DNA of 64,000 nt from Candidatus Binatia bacterium (GCA_029243485.1 JAQWRY010000086.1:1-64000), one strand, 5' to 3'. Shown: positions 1-7,212, counted from the stretch's first letter. Made by a program: numbers and translations. The notes: generated from the letters alone by a model not told the origin.

Positions 1-62
1 CAAAATGTTTAGTCGTCGTGCCAAGGTGGAGACCACTGGCGGCGCGACGACTAAACATTTTG
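1..62. repeat. Perfect 18-bp inverted repeat (long hairpin) at the window edge
   Basis: Positions 1-18 (CAAAATGTTTAGTCGTCG) are the exact reverse complement of 45-62, with a 26-nt spacer. After one G-T mismatch, three more bases (20-22 with 41-43) can pair. The element lies downstream of the small minus-strand gene at 98..256. It could be an intrinsic terminator or part of a dispersed repeat, because its right arm continues into the repeat shared with 7129..7165. Confidence 0.8.
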
Positions 63-83
63 GCCGAGACTAACCAACGTCCC
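47..83 (-). repeat. Copy A of a dispersed repeat, inverted relative to copy B at 7129..7165
   Basis: Read on the minus strand from 83 to 47 it matches 7129..7165 at 30 of 37 positions without gaps. The first 16 bases (GGGACGTTGGTTAGTC) and the last ten (GTTTAGTCGT) are identical. The two copies are in opposite orientation about 7 kb apart and flank the selenoprotein operon and esterase genes. The nature of the element is unknown. A MITE-like or REP-like element or a shared regulator site are options. Confidence 0.7.
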
Positions 84-97
84 CTATCTAACGCTAT

Positions 98-256
98 CTA
101 ACGATTGAAGCCGCTCATGATCATCGAGACTACTAGGGTCAGCACGATACTCCCGACGATGGAGATGTGCAGGCCGTAGTTCATCTCGCCGAGCAACCAG
201 TTCAGCCCGAGAAGCACCAACACGAAGACGATCAAGCTCTGTAGGGAACGACCCAT
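98..256 (-). CDS. Small two-helix membrane protein (52 aa)
   Basis: This short frame opens with ATG at 254-256 and ends with TAG at 98-100. After a short polar start (MGRSLQSL) it has two hydrophobic stretches, about residues 8-22 and 31-48, separated by a polar turn (GEMNYG). It ends with a short basic tail (FNR). The pattern is a hairpin of two membrane helices, with good codon use. It lies downstream of the AhpD-like selenoprotein gene on the same strand and before the long hairpin at 1..62, which may end its transcript. I recognise no family and no function is proposed. Confidence 0.6.
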   Translation of the reverse strand: MGRSLQSLIVFVLVLLGLNWLLGEMNYGLHISIVGSIVLTLVVSMIMSGFNR

Positions 257-295
257 CGGAGCATTGTGCCGGGCTCGCGGCGCCGACGGAAGGAC

Positions 296-760
296 CTAGC
301 CCCGAGGGGTGTATATCTCGCAGGCGGCCTGGTGCCGCCCTAGCATGACCAGGAGCCGGCCGAACGCGAGGTATTGGCCAATCATCATGCCGAGTTCGAC
401 GAACTCCGCCTCGGTGAAATGCTTCCGCAGTTCGGACCGGAAGTGGTCGTCCACGGTCCGGAAGTCCGTGGCGAGCTTCTCCGCCCAGCGCACCGCCAAT
501 GCCTCGCGCGGTTCCAGGCGACGATCGGCCTCGGGCTTTCGAATCTCTGCAATGATCTCTTCGGTCAGGCCATCACGCGCCGCCGGCGCGTAGCGAGCGA
601 ACAGTCAAGTGTCGCATTCGTTCAGTTCGGCGACCTTGAGGCGCGCGAGCTCCTTCAGGCGACACGGAACGACGCCTTCCTGGTGACCCGGGCGAAAGAA
701 CGAGAAGTACCGCTCGAAAAAGTCGGGAAGGAGTTCGAGGGGACTCGACGCGTCGGACAT
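296..760 (-). CDS. AhpD-like (carboxymuconolactone decarboxylase family) selenoprotein, CxxU
   Basis: The frame opens at ATG 758-760 and runs to TAG 296-298 (154 residues), with one in-frame TGA at 605-607. Reading TGA as selenocysteine gives an uninterrupted CMD-fold protein. Before it lies LKELARLKVAELNECDT, and after it LFARYAPAARDGLTEE and later FTEAEFVELGMMIGQYLAFGR, all typical of the family. The TGA sits exactly where AhpD-like proteins carry the second Cys of their CxxC redox pair (Cys49, Sec52). A SECIS-like hairpin follows at 574..592. AhpD-like proteins are peroxidase-linked disulfide reductases or CMD enzymes, and Sec-containing AhpD-like proteins are known from metagenomes. It is the last gene of the TetR-FAA hydrolase-hydroxylase operon, 72 nt after the hydroxylase. 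A plain nonsense mutation is the alternative, but nothing else in the gene is degraded. Confidence 0.87.
574..592 (-). promoter_or_regulatory. Bacterial SECIS-like hairpin for Sec52 of the AhpD-like gene
   Basis: On the minus strand, bases 591-585 (ACGCGCC) pair perfectly with 581-575 (GGCGCGT) around a GGC loop (584-582). A U-G pair (592/574) adds an eighth step. Twenty nucleotides separate the UGA (607-605) from the loop. The loop starts with G and lies within the 16-37 nt distance known for bacterial SECIS elements, which bind SelB. The hairpin is inside the coding sequence. Confidence 0.7.
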
Positions 761-832
761 GCGTACGTTCTACCTCACCCAATCCACGAAAGGGAACATT
801 TCAGAACGCCGCGCCCTCGGGCACAACGAGAC

Positions 833-2308
833 TCAGACGGTGCGGTGCGCGAAGGCCGACGGCAGAGACTTGTCCGATCCGAGCGAGAACACCACCCGGT
901 CCGGTCGGAGCAGCGCCACGTCGCCGGCGCCCAAGAGCCATTCGGCTCCAGGGTCATCGAGCTCGAGGAACGCCGCCCCGAGACTTTCCCAGGCGCGCTT
1001 CTGCCCTTGGGTCAGGATATCCCTCGGCGGGTCCTTGGAGAGAACGACCCACCGCGGACCGGCGAGATCATCGAGAGAACCGACCTTCGTACCGTCCTTG
1101 ACCTTACACTGCGGCATCAACCGGCCGACCCAATCACTGCCGCCATCGGCGAGGAGACCGGTCGACAGGTTCGGAAGCTCCTTGCTGCCGCCGTACCCGT
1201 ACCCGATCAAATCCGCGGGTGGCGGTTCCCCAGTCACCGTCATGTCGGCGTAGGCGTCGATCAGACGGCCCGTGTTAGTCGAGTGCAGCACCATCGCCAC
1301 AGCCATCGGGTGCCGCTCTTCGGTGTAGGTGTCGAGTAGGGCGTCGGTCGCGTGCCCTCGCTTCACGGCGGCGAGCTTCCAGATCAGATTCTCGGCATCG
1401 CGCACGCCGGTGCACAGCCCCTGGCCCATGAAGGGCGGCGTCTGATGCGCGGCATCCCCGGCGAGAAACACGCGCCCGCGGCGGAACGTGTCGGCAACCG
1501 TTGCGTGGAACCGGTAGACGACCGCGCGCAGAATGCGCGCGTCTTCACGCGAAACCCACGGAGCGAGAAGCTCCCACACCCGGTCGCGGTCCTCCATCTC
1601 GGCCCGCGTCTCTCCGGCGCGCAGCTGGAACTCCCACCGATAGAGGCGACCCGGCATCGGGATGAGAGTCGTCGGCCGCGCCGGATCACAGATCTGCTGC
1701 GCGAGCCGCGGTAGCTCCGCCGACAGCTCGCGCTCCACATCGATCACCAACCATTCGCGATCATACCCCAGGCTGTCCCAGGAAATCCCGCAGCCCTTCC
1801 GGACGGCACTGCTTGCCCCGTCCGCTCCGATCACCCAACGGGCTCGGACCGGACGGCCCTCGCCGTGAGCGAGATCGTGCACCCGAAGCTCCACGTGATC
1901 GTCGTGCTCGGCGATCTCACGCACCTCGTGCGAGACGCACAGCTCGACGTCGTCATGGCGGGCGAGGCAACCACGCAACCCCTTCTCGATGATCGGCTGG
2001 GCGATCGAAAGAACGGGCGGGAAGCCGTTGAGCGTCTTCAGCCCCGGGAACTCGATCCCGATGAGGCGCTTGCCTTCGGGGTCGAGAAACTCGGCTCCTA
2101 CGTGCTCCTGCGTCCCCGGAAGGATCGCTTCGAGGAGGCCCGCGTTCTGCAGGATCCGCTGGACGTCATCGTGCATCCCCGCAGCGCGCGGTAGATCGTA
2201 GACCTCGGGCTCGCGATCGAAAGCGACCGCGGACAGCCCGTATTGCCCACAGAGATTGGCGGCGACGACGCCGGCCGGGCCGGCACCGACGATGGCGACG
2301 TCGATCAT
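833..2308 (-). CDS. FAD-dependent aromatic hydroxylase (MhpA/PheA-like group A monooxygenase)
   Basis: A 491-residue single-component flavoprotein. It has the N-terminal dinucleotide-binding GxGxxG (GAGPAG, residues about 8-13), the middle NAD(P)H/FAD motif (GADGASSAVR) and the C-terminal FAD ribityl motif (GRVFLAGDAAHQTPPFMGQG). These mark the group A hydroxylases of phenols and 3-(3-hydroxyphenyl)propionate-type compounds. Its ATG directly abuts the TAA of the FAA hydrolase gene upstream, so translation is probably coupled. With the hydrolase, the divergent VOC dioxygenase-like gene and the TetR regulator it looks like part of an aromatic ring hydroxylation and cleavage route. The exact substrate cannot be read from the sequence. 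Confidence 0.88.
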   Translation of the reverse strand: MIDVAIVGAGPAGVVAANLCGQYGLSAVAFDREPEVYDLPRAAGMHDDVQRILQNAGLLEAILPGTQEHVGAEFLDPEGKRLIGIEFPGLKTLNGFPPVLSIAQPIIEKGLRGCLARHDDVELCVSHEVREIAEHDDHVELRVHDLAHGEGRPVRARWVIGADGASSAVRKGCGISWDSLGYDREWLVIDVERELSAELPRLAQQICDPARPTTLIPMPGRLYRWEFQLRAGETRAEMEDRDRVWELLAPWVSREDARILRAVVYRFHATVADTFRRGRVFLAGDAAHQTPPFMGQGLCTGVRDAENLIWKLAAVKRGHATDALLDTYTEERHPMAVAMVLHSTNTGRLIDAYADMTVTGEPPPADLIGYGYGGSKELPNLSTGLLADGGSDWVGRLMPQCKVKDGTKVGSLDDLAGPRWVVLSKDPPRDILTQGQKRAWESLGAAFLELDDPGAEWLLGAGDVALLRPDRVVFSLGSDKSLPSAFAHRTV

Positions 2309-3154
2309 TTATCCGTTCTTCGCGACGCAACGGTTGGTCATGCTGCCGAGGCCTTCGATCGTGGTCGTGAGAACATCGCCCGGCTTGAGGAACGTTCCTT
2401 CCATGAACCCGACGCCTGAGGGCGTCCCGGTGAAGATCAGATCGCCCGGCTCGAAGGTGCAGATTCCCGAGATGTACGACACGAGCTTCTCGATCCCGAA
2501 GATGAGATCGTCCGTCTGGGTCTCCTGCTTCCGAACGCCGTTTAGCTCGCAGCTGAGCGCCAGGTTGGAGCGGTCCGCCAGCTGATCGTGCGACACCACG
2601 CACGGGCCGATCGGCCCGAAGGTGTCGAAGGACTTCCCGAGATCGAAGTGGGGCGGCTTGCTCGCGAACTGCGTTCCGCGCTCCGACACGTCCTGGCCGA
2701 TCGTGAGGCCGGCGATGTGATCCCACACCCGATCCTCGGGGATGTCCCGCGCACGGGAGCCCATGACCAGGACGAGCTCCGCCTCGTAGTCGGTCGTGGG
2801 CCCGAAGACGATGATGTCGGCCGTGCTCGAGGCGATGCAGTTGGTGAACTTCGCGAAGACGAGCGGGTTCGGCGGGATCTCCATCTTCGACTCTTCGGCG
2901 TGGGCCCGGTAGTTCAACCCGATCCCGAAGATCTTCTGCGGGCGCGGCACGCAGATGCCGAGCTCATTTTCGTCGAGGGGCGCATCGGGCGCGCTCCCGA
3001 GACTCTTCGCAACCTCGTGGAGATCGCCGTGGCGCGCGATCGCTTCCATCGGGTCAGACGTGAACTTGCCACCACTGTGCTTCTCGAGGTCGTAGACGCC
3101 GTTGTTGGCGACGAGTACCGCGCGGTCGTCCTTGGTCGCGAGTCGAAATGCCAT
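2309..3154 (-). CDS. Fumarylacetoacetate hydrolase family protein
   Basis: A 281-residue FAH-fold enzyme. The metal-binding E-x-E is in TTDYEAELVLVMG, the Asp/Glu region is GQDVSERG, and the C-terminal GDLIFTGTPSGVG is typical of the family. Members hydrolyse acylpyruvates or decarboxylate/hydrate oxo-dienoates from ring cleavage. The N-terminal leader (about residues 1-70) matches the small N-domain of the long FAH-type proteins. The gene follows the TetR gene by 24 nt with an AGGGAGA ribosome-binding site and is fused stop-to-start with the hydroxylase gene. Context suggests it acts on the ring-cleavage product of the aromatic substrate hydroxylated by the next gene. Confidence 0.88.
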   Translation of the reverse strand: MAFRLATKDDRAVLVANNGVYDLEKHSGGKFTSDPMEAIARHGDLHEVAKSLGSAPDAPLDENELGICVPRPQKIFGIGLNYRAHAEESKMEIPPNPLVFAKFTNCIASSTADIIVFGPTTDYEAELVLVMGSRARDIPEDRVWDHIAGLTIGQDVSERGTQFASKPPHFDLGKSFDTFGPIGPCVVSHDQLADRSNLALSCELNGVRKQETQTDDLIFGIEKLVSYISGICTFEPGDLIFTGTPSGVGFMEGTFLKPGDVLTTTIEGLGSMTNRCVAKNG

Positions 3155-3178
3155 GGTCTGTCTCCCTGTCTTCTATCG

Positions 3179-3832
3179 TCAGGCGGCGGCCGTGTCGGCC
3201 GGCAGTAGGGTCAATGGAATGTGAGCGATGCGCTTGGCCTCGGAACGTTCGACGCCAAACATGCGCAGGAGGTGCTCGACGGCATCGTCCAAGTCGTGGT
3301 CGTCGAACCGACCCTCGACCCGCGCCGTGATCGTAGCGATGAAGACACCAGGTAAGAGCTGCTGCATGACCTTCTTGTTTTCTACGTAAAAGCGGCCGGC
3401 GTCGGTCGCCCGCATCACATCGCGAAGCGCGCTCTCCCCAAATCCCTCGTGCAGTCGCTTGACCGGCAGCCCCGAGTGCAGGGCGAACCAGCAGCAGAGC
3501 GGGTCGGACGGAATCTGGCGGAGGCCGTGGCGCATCGCCGTAGCCATGCCCTCGGCGGGATCCTCGATCGTCTGAACGAGCCGGTCGAGCCGCCGGTTCA
3601 GCGCCTCGCTGCGCGCCCGCGCGATCGGAATCAGAACTTCGTGTTTGCTCTCGAAGTGGTGATAGAAGCTGCGCCGCGAGATGTTCGCCGCCTCCGTGAT
3701 CGCCTCGATGGTGACGCCATCGACCCCACGCTCGAGCATGAGCTCCTCGGCCACTCGGAGGAGACGCTCTCGGACCTCCGCCCGCCGGCGAGCAACCCTG
3801 CCCTCGGGGGCCGTATCTGCGGTTACCGTCAT
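3179..3832 (-). CDS. TetR/AcrR family transcriptional regulator
   Basis: A 217-residue regulator. Residues about 15-65 form the TetR HTH (RERLLRVAEELMLERGVDG, then ITEAANISRRSFYHHFESK), followed by an all-helical ligand domain. It is the first gene of an operon with the FAA hydrolase, hydroxylase and AhpD-like selenoprotein, and it is divergent from the VOC gene. The 80-bp gap between them carries two TetR-type palindromes (3858..3889), so it probably represses both directions and itself until an aromatic ligand binds. The ligand is unknown. Confidence 0.9.
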   Translation of the reverse strand: MTVTADTAPEGRVARRRAEVRERLLRVAEELMLERGVDGVTIEAITEAANISRRSFYHHFESKHEVLIPIARARSEALNRRLDRLVQTIEDPAEGMATAMRHGLRQIPSDPLCCWFALHSGLPVKRLHEGFGESALRDVMRATDAGRFYVENKKVMQQLLPGVFIATITARVEGRFDDHDLDDAVEHLLRMFGVERSEAKRIAHIPLTLLPADTAAA

Positions 3833-3857
3833 GATCGAAGACGCCCCTACACTTAAT

Positions 3858-3889
3858 TTGCACTAAGTGCAAGTGTGCGCTAGGTGCAA
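3858..3889. promoter_or_regulatory. Tandem TetR operator palindromes
   Basis: TTGCACTAAGTGCAA at 3858-3872 is a perfect 6-bp inverted repeat around TAA. A second, imperfect copy (GTGCGCTAGGTGCAA, 3875-3889) matches it at 12 of 15 positions, with centres 17 bp apart. Both lie in the intergenic region shared by the TetR operon and the VOC gene. Two closely spaced sites suit cooperative binding of two TetR dimers. Confidence 0.75.
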
Positions 3890-3912
3890 TATATCAATCA
3901 AGGAGGCAGAAA

Positions 3913-4455
3913 ATGCAGCTGCGCTGGTCCCATTGCGTGATGTACGTCCGCGACATCGAGAAGATGGTCGCTTTCTATTCAGAAGTCCTGGGCTTCCAGG
4001 TCTCCGACCGCGGCCCGATGGACCCAGGCAATCCCGAGGGCATCCAGGTCGTCTTCATGACCCAGGTCGGGTCGGACCACCATCAGATCGCGTTTGCGAA
4101 CGTCCGCGGCGACGGCCCGTCGACGACGCTCGATCACATCGCGTTCCGGGTCGACAACCTGAGCGAGGTGAAGGAGATGGCCGAACGCCTCCGAGCAGAC
4201 GGCCGCGCCACCGGAATCGGCGCGGTAAACCATGGCAACGCGTGGTCCTGCTACTTCCAGGACCCCGAGGAGAACCGCCTCGAAGTCTTCTGCGACTCGC
4301 CCTTCCACGTAAACCAGCCGCAGATCGACAGGTGGGACTTTGCCATGTCCGAGGGCGACCTCAAGAAGGCCACCAAAGAGCACTATGGCCCTCAGGCCGG
4401 CTTCCAGCCCATGGACGACTTCAAGGCCGCCCAGCGTCGCAAGCACGACGGCTGA
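3913..4455 (+). CDS. VOC (glyoxalase/extradiol dioxygenase superfamily) protein
   Basis: A 180-residue protein with two beta-alpha-beta-beta-beta halves. Likely metal ligands are His7 (RWSHCVMY), the His of TLDHIAFRV and the Glu of NRLEVFCDS, as in single-domain extradiol dioxygenases and related VOC enzymes. The last 45 residues are a polar extension (PQIDRWDFAMSEGDLKK). A strong AGGAGG precedes the ATG. It is transcribed away from the TetR operon and shares its operator region. A role in ring cleavage of the hydroxylated aromatic is the natural inference, but the fold also covers glyoxalases and antibiotic-resistance proteins. Confidence 0.8.
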   Translation: MQLRWSHCVMYVRDIEKMVAFYSEVLGFQVSDRGPMDPGNPEGIQVVFMTQVGSDHHQIAFANVRGDGPSTTLDHIAFRVDNLSEVKEMAERLRADGRATGIGAVNHGNAWSCYFQDPEENRLEVFCDSPFHVNQPQIDRWDFAMSEGDLKKATKEHYGPQAGFQPMDDFKAAQRRKHDG

Positions 4456-4475
4456 CCGTTCAGCGGGAATCCCGT

Positions 4476-4503
4476 AGCCCCGCCGTCTCCGCGGGGCTAT
4501 TCT
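4476..4503 (+). terminator. Intrinsic terminator after the VOC gene
   Basis: AGCCCCGC (4476-4483) pairs perfectly with GCGGGGCT (4491-4498) over a 7-nt loop and is followed by ATTCTTC. It lies between the VOC stop codon and the next gene on the same strand, which starts only a few bases later. Confidence 0.75.
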
Positions 4504-4510
4504 TCGCGGG

Positions 4511-5413
4511 ATGAGGATTCTCGCCTGTCTGGCTCTCGCGTTCGCCCTCGGTTGCGGCTCTTCCACCACCGGCCCCGCCACTGATGATGGGGGCCCGGTT
4601 TCATACCCGGCAGCGCCAGCCACGGAAATCGGCGGAGATCGTCCCGCCGTGGTCTACAGTCCGAGCGATTACGATGCGGGGAACCCCTACCCGCTCGTGA
4701 TCCTTCTGCACGGGTTCAACACCCCCGGATTCGTACAGAACGCCTACCTACAGACGTCGAACTCCGTAGACGAGAAACAGTTCGTCTTCCTCCTCCCCGA
4801 AGGCCTCACGAACCCCAACGGCGCGCAGTTCTGGAACGGGACCCCGGCGTGCTGCGACGGCTTCGGAAGCGGCGTCGACGACGTCGGGTACCTCCGCGGT
4901 CTCATCGCCGAGGCGAGCGAGCAGTACAACATCGACGCTCGGCGCGTGTACGTCATGGGCCACTCCAACGGCGGCTTCATGTCCTACCGAATGGCCTGCG
5001 AGGCCTCTGACGTCGTGACGGCAATCGCCTCGCTCGCCGGTGCAACGTTCGCCACCGAGGCGGAATGTACTCCCGACGAGCCCGTGAGCGTCCTGCAGAT
5101 CCACGGCACCGACGACAGCACCATCCTGTACGACGGCGGCGCCAACGGTGGCGGCCGCTACCCGAGTGCCCTCGACAGCGTGCGACGTCATGCGCAGGTC
5201 GCCGGATGCAACCTCGATGCTCCGTCGCTCTTGCCGGGCCTCGACATCCTCCTCGCCGACGGGAACGACACCGAAGCCCTGCGATTCGAAGACGGTTGTG
5301 CGAACGGAATCGAGGCCGAGCTCTGGACCCTTCCCGGGGCACCTCACATTCCCGGGGTCAGCCCGGACTTCAGTCCGGCGATCCTCGATTGGCTCTTCCG
5401 CCAAAGCAAATGA
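4511..5413 (+). CDS. PHB depolymerase/feruloyl esterase-like (LpqC-type) alpha/beta-hydrolase lipoprotein
   Basis: A 300-residue protein with a lipoprotein signal (MRILACLALAFALGC, lipid Cys15). The alpha/beta-hydrolase core has PLVILLHGFNTPG as oxyanion region, the nucleophile elbow GHSNGGFMSYRMACE, a DDST acid region in HGTDDSTILYDGG, and a C-terminal His (PGAPHIPG). This is the poly(3-hydroxybutyrate) depolymerase/CE1 esterase family, expected in the periplasm or on the outer membrane. The next gene encodes a related esterase lipoprotein 25 nt downstream, suggesting a tandem duplication and one transcript. The ester substrate is not determined. Confidence 0.83.
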   Translation: MRILACLALAFALGCGSSTTGPATDDGGPVSYPAAPATEIGGDRPAVVYSPSDYDAGNPYPLVILLHGFNTPGFVQNAYLQTSNSVDEKQFVFLLPEGLTNPNGAQFWNGTPACCDGFGSGVDDVGYLRGLIAEASEQYNIDARRVYVMGHSNGGFMSYRMACEASDVVTAIASLAGATFATEAECTPDEPVSVLQIHGTDDSTILYDGGANGGGRYPSALDSVRRHAQVAGCNLDAPSLLPGLDILLADGNDTEALRFEDGCANGIEAELWTLPGAPHIPGVSPDFSPAILDWLFRQSK

Positions 5414-5425
5414 GATTTCCGGCCC

Positions 5426-5441
5426 AAGGAGAAAAGCCATA
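5426..5441 (+). promoter_or_regulatory. Ribosome-binding site that fixes an AUA start codon
   Basis: AAGGAG (5426-5431) stands 7 nt before ATA (5439-5441). No ATG, GTG or TTG in this frame lies near it, and the frame opens straight into a lipoprotein signal peptide from this point. The start is therefore read as AUA. Confidence 0.6.
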
Positions 5442-6404
5442 AACAAGAACGCAGACAAACTCGCTTCGATCCTCGCCGCCCTGACTCTCGTCGGCGCGCT
5501 CGGCGCCTGCGGCAGCAGCAGCACCGACGGCAGTGGAGGCACGGGTGCACCCCAAGAGGTGGCCCTCCCCGCGACGCAGCCGGTTCCGCCTCCGGAGGCC
5601 GACAGCTGTATCAGGGACACCAGCGCGGGCCGGCAGTCGCTCGAGTGCGAGGGGCTCTCGTTCGAGCTCAGCGTTCCCGAGGCGTGCCAGGACACGGCCT
5701 GTGGCCTCATCGTCGATGTCCATGGCTTCGGAATGAACGGTCCGACCGAGGACCTCCACACGCAATTGAGCGAGATCGCCACGCGCGAGGGCTTCATCGT
5801 GATGCAGCCCTCGGCCCCGGTCGACGGAGACAGCGGCTTCGCTTCCTGGTCCTCGTCCGGTTCGAATGACGGTCAGGTGCTCGCAATCCTCAATCGCATC
5901 AAGAACGTCTTCCACGTGATGGACGAACGCGTGCACATGACCGGGTACTCGCAGGGCGGGTTCATGACGTGGCGCTTCCTCTGCGCCCAAACCGAGTTGT
6001 TCGGCTCAGTCGCGCCACTCTCGGCGGGATCCGGCAATTGCTTCGGTGACGATCTTCCCTCCGAAGAGGTCGACATCCTCTACGGCCACGGCACGTCCGA
6101 CGGACTCGTTCCCTTCGCGGGCGCGACCACGACGATCGAGCGGATCAACGACCGCTGGAACATGACGTCCGGCGAGACGCTCTCACAGGACGCCGACCAC
6201 GAGTGGACCCGCTACACCAACGACCGGGGGACCCGGTTCGAGTTCATTCAGTGGGAGTGGGAGACGAGCCTGGTTCTCGGGACGAGCCCACTTCTCGGCC
6301 ACTGCTTCCCCGGAAGCGACGGGTTCGTCGGCTGCGGGCTCGACAATGCGTTCCACTGGGGCGAAGAGCTCACCAAATTCTTCCTCGAGCATCCCCGCGG
6401 CTGA
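5439..6404 (+). CDS. Second PHB depolymerase-like esterase lipoprotein, AUA start
   Basis: A 321-residue relative of the preceding esterase. From the ATA start at 5439 the protein begins with a lipoprotein signal (NKNADKLASILAAL, then GALGAC with the lipid Cys). The hydrolase core shows LIVDVHGFGMNG, the nucleophile elbow MTGYSQGGFMTW (GxSxG) and YGHGTSDGLVPF around the acid, with a His in the C-terminal region. Earlier in-frame starts would all lie deep inside the upstream gene, whereas the perfect Shine-Dalgarno at 5426 points to ATA. This is either a genuine rare AUA start or a point change/sequence error from ATG. The gene ends base-to-base against the convergent gene at 6405. Confidence 0.8.
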   Translation: MNKNADKLASILAALTLVGALGACGSSSTDGSGGTGAPQEVALPATQPVPPPEADSCIRDTSAGRQSLECEGLSFELSVPEACQDTACGLIVDVHGFGMNGPTEDLHTQLSEIATREGFIVMQPSAPVDGDSGFASWSSSGSNDGQVLAILNRIKNVFHVMDERVHMTGYSQGGFMTWRFLCAQTELFGSVAPLSAGSGNCFGDDLPSEEVDILYGHGTSDGLVPFAGATTTIERINDRWNMTSGETLSQDADHEWTRYTNDRGTRFEFIQWEWETSLVLGTSPLLGHCFPGSDGFVGCGLDNAFHWGEELTKFFLEHPRG

Positions 6405-6863
6405 TCAGAGCAGAACCACCAACACGCCGAGCCCGGCCACTGCGACGTGGAGGCCGAGCCAGATCAAATTCGTGCGCGCCGTTTTCTCGCTCAAGACGGG
6501 GAAGCGGCGTGCGTGCTTCTGGTTCGCTTCCGCGTAGAGATCCAGCACGGGGAAGCTGCGAGAAATCTCGTCGCGCACGGCGTGCACCCGCTCCACATGA
6601 AGACGACCGCGCTCGTAGTGCCGCAGGCACGCGAGAAAGCCATGCCCGCCGAGGACGACCAGGAACAACCCGGCCGGGATTCTCGAAGCCGCATCCGGAG
6701 CGAGGGCCGCGAAGCCAAGAAGAATCGCGGCGGCGATCGCGACCGTGGTCGTCACCGTCTGCCGCTGCTGCTCGTAGCTGCGCGACTGAAGCGCGTTCTC
6801 TTTATAGAACGTGAGCAGGATCTCGCGTGCAGCCACCGGATCGTTTGCGGGTGATTCGTCCAT
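6405..6863 (-). CDS. Uncharacterised three-helix membrane protein
   Basis: A 152-residue protein. A polar N-terminus (about 35 residues, with YKENALQSRSYEQQRQ) is followed by two closely spaced membrane helices (about 38-57 and 62-80). A charged helical middle (RHYERGRLHVERVHAVRDE) comes next, then a C-terminal helix (LIWLGLHVAVAGLGVLVVLL) ending at the last residue. I do not recognise the family. It follows the small Cys-rich secreted protein gene by 9 nt, so the two are probably co-transcribed. Confidence 0.7.
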   Translation of the reverse strand: MDESPANDPVAAREILLTFYKENALQSRSYEQQRQTVTTTVAIAAAILLGFAALAPDAASRIPAGLFLVVLGGHGFLACLRHYERGRLHVERVHAVRDEISRSFPVLDLYAEANQKHARRFPVLSEKTARTNLIWLGLHVAVAGLGVLVVLL

Positions 6864-6872
6864 GGGTCGTCC

Positions 6873-7115
6873 TCAGTGCTGGGGCGTGCAGACGTAGCAC
6901 GGCGGCTCGGTGCCGGGTGCACAATTTGTCTGCTGACAGACGCCGATCGGACCGTCGCTGCGCTGGCACCGCGCACCGATCGACGTGCATTCGACGGAGA
7001 CCGGAGCCCCCGCAACTCCACCGAGATCACAGCCGTACCAGCCGACGCACAACCCGCAGAGCACCAGCAAGCGAAGACGGCGCACGGCGCGCCCAGTGGG
7101 TTCAACATCGGTCAT
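6873..7115 (-). CDS. Small Cys-rich secreted or membrane-anchored protein
   Basis: An 80-residue protein with a basic N-terminus and a hydrophobic segment (LRLLVLCGLCVGWYGC). It then has a compact Cys-rich tail containing six cysteines (VECTSIGARCQRSDG, VCQQTNCAPG, CYVCTPQH), suited to disulfide bonding outside the cytoplasm. YGC could be a lipobox-like Cys. It is the first gene of a two-gene unit with the membrane protein downstream. Function is unknown. Confidence 0.6.
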   Translation of the reverse strand: MTDVEPTGRAVRRLRLLVLCGLCVGWYGCDLGGVAGAPVSVECTSIGARCQRSDGPIGVCQQTNCAPGTEPPCYVCTPQH

Positions 7116-7128
7116 GGCTCCTCCAGGA

Positions 7129-7169
7129 GGGACGTTGGTTAGTCGTGCAAGAAAAGTTTAGTCGTGCAA
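7129..7169. repeat. Copy B of the dispersed repeat, with an internal 12-nt direct repeat
   Basis: Positions 7129-7165 match the minus strand of 83..47 at 30 of 37 positions. Inside, TTAGTCGTGCAA occurs exactly twice (7139-7150 and 7158-7169), 19 bp apart. The element occupies the divergent gap between the Cys-rich small gene (minus) and the MBL-fold gene (plus), so a role as a regulator binding site is possible. Confidence 0.7.
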
Positions 7170-7212
7170 TCCCACTTGGGCCACCCCTTTCGTTGGGCTA
7201 GAGCATAGCGCT

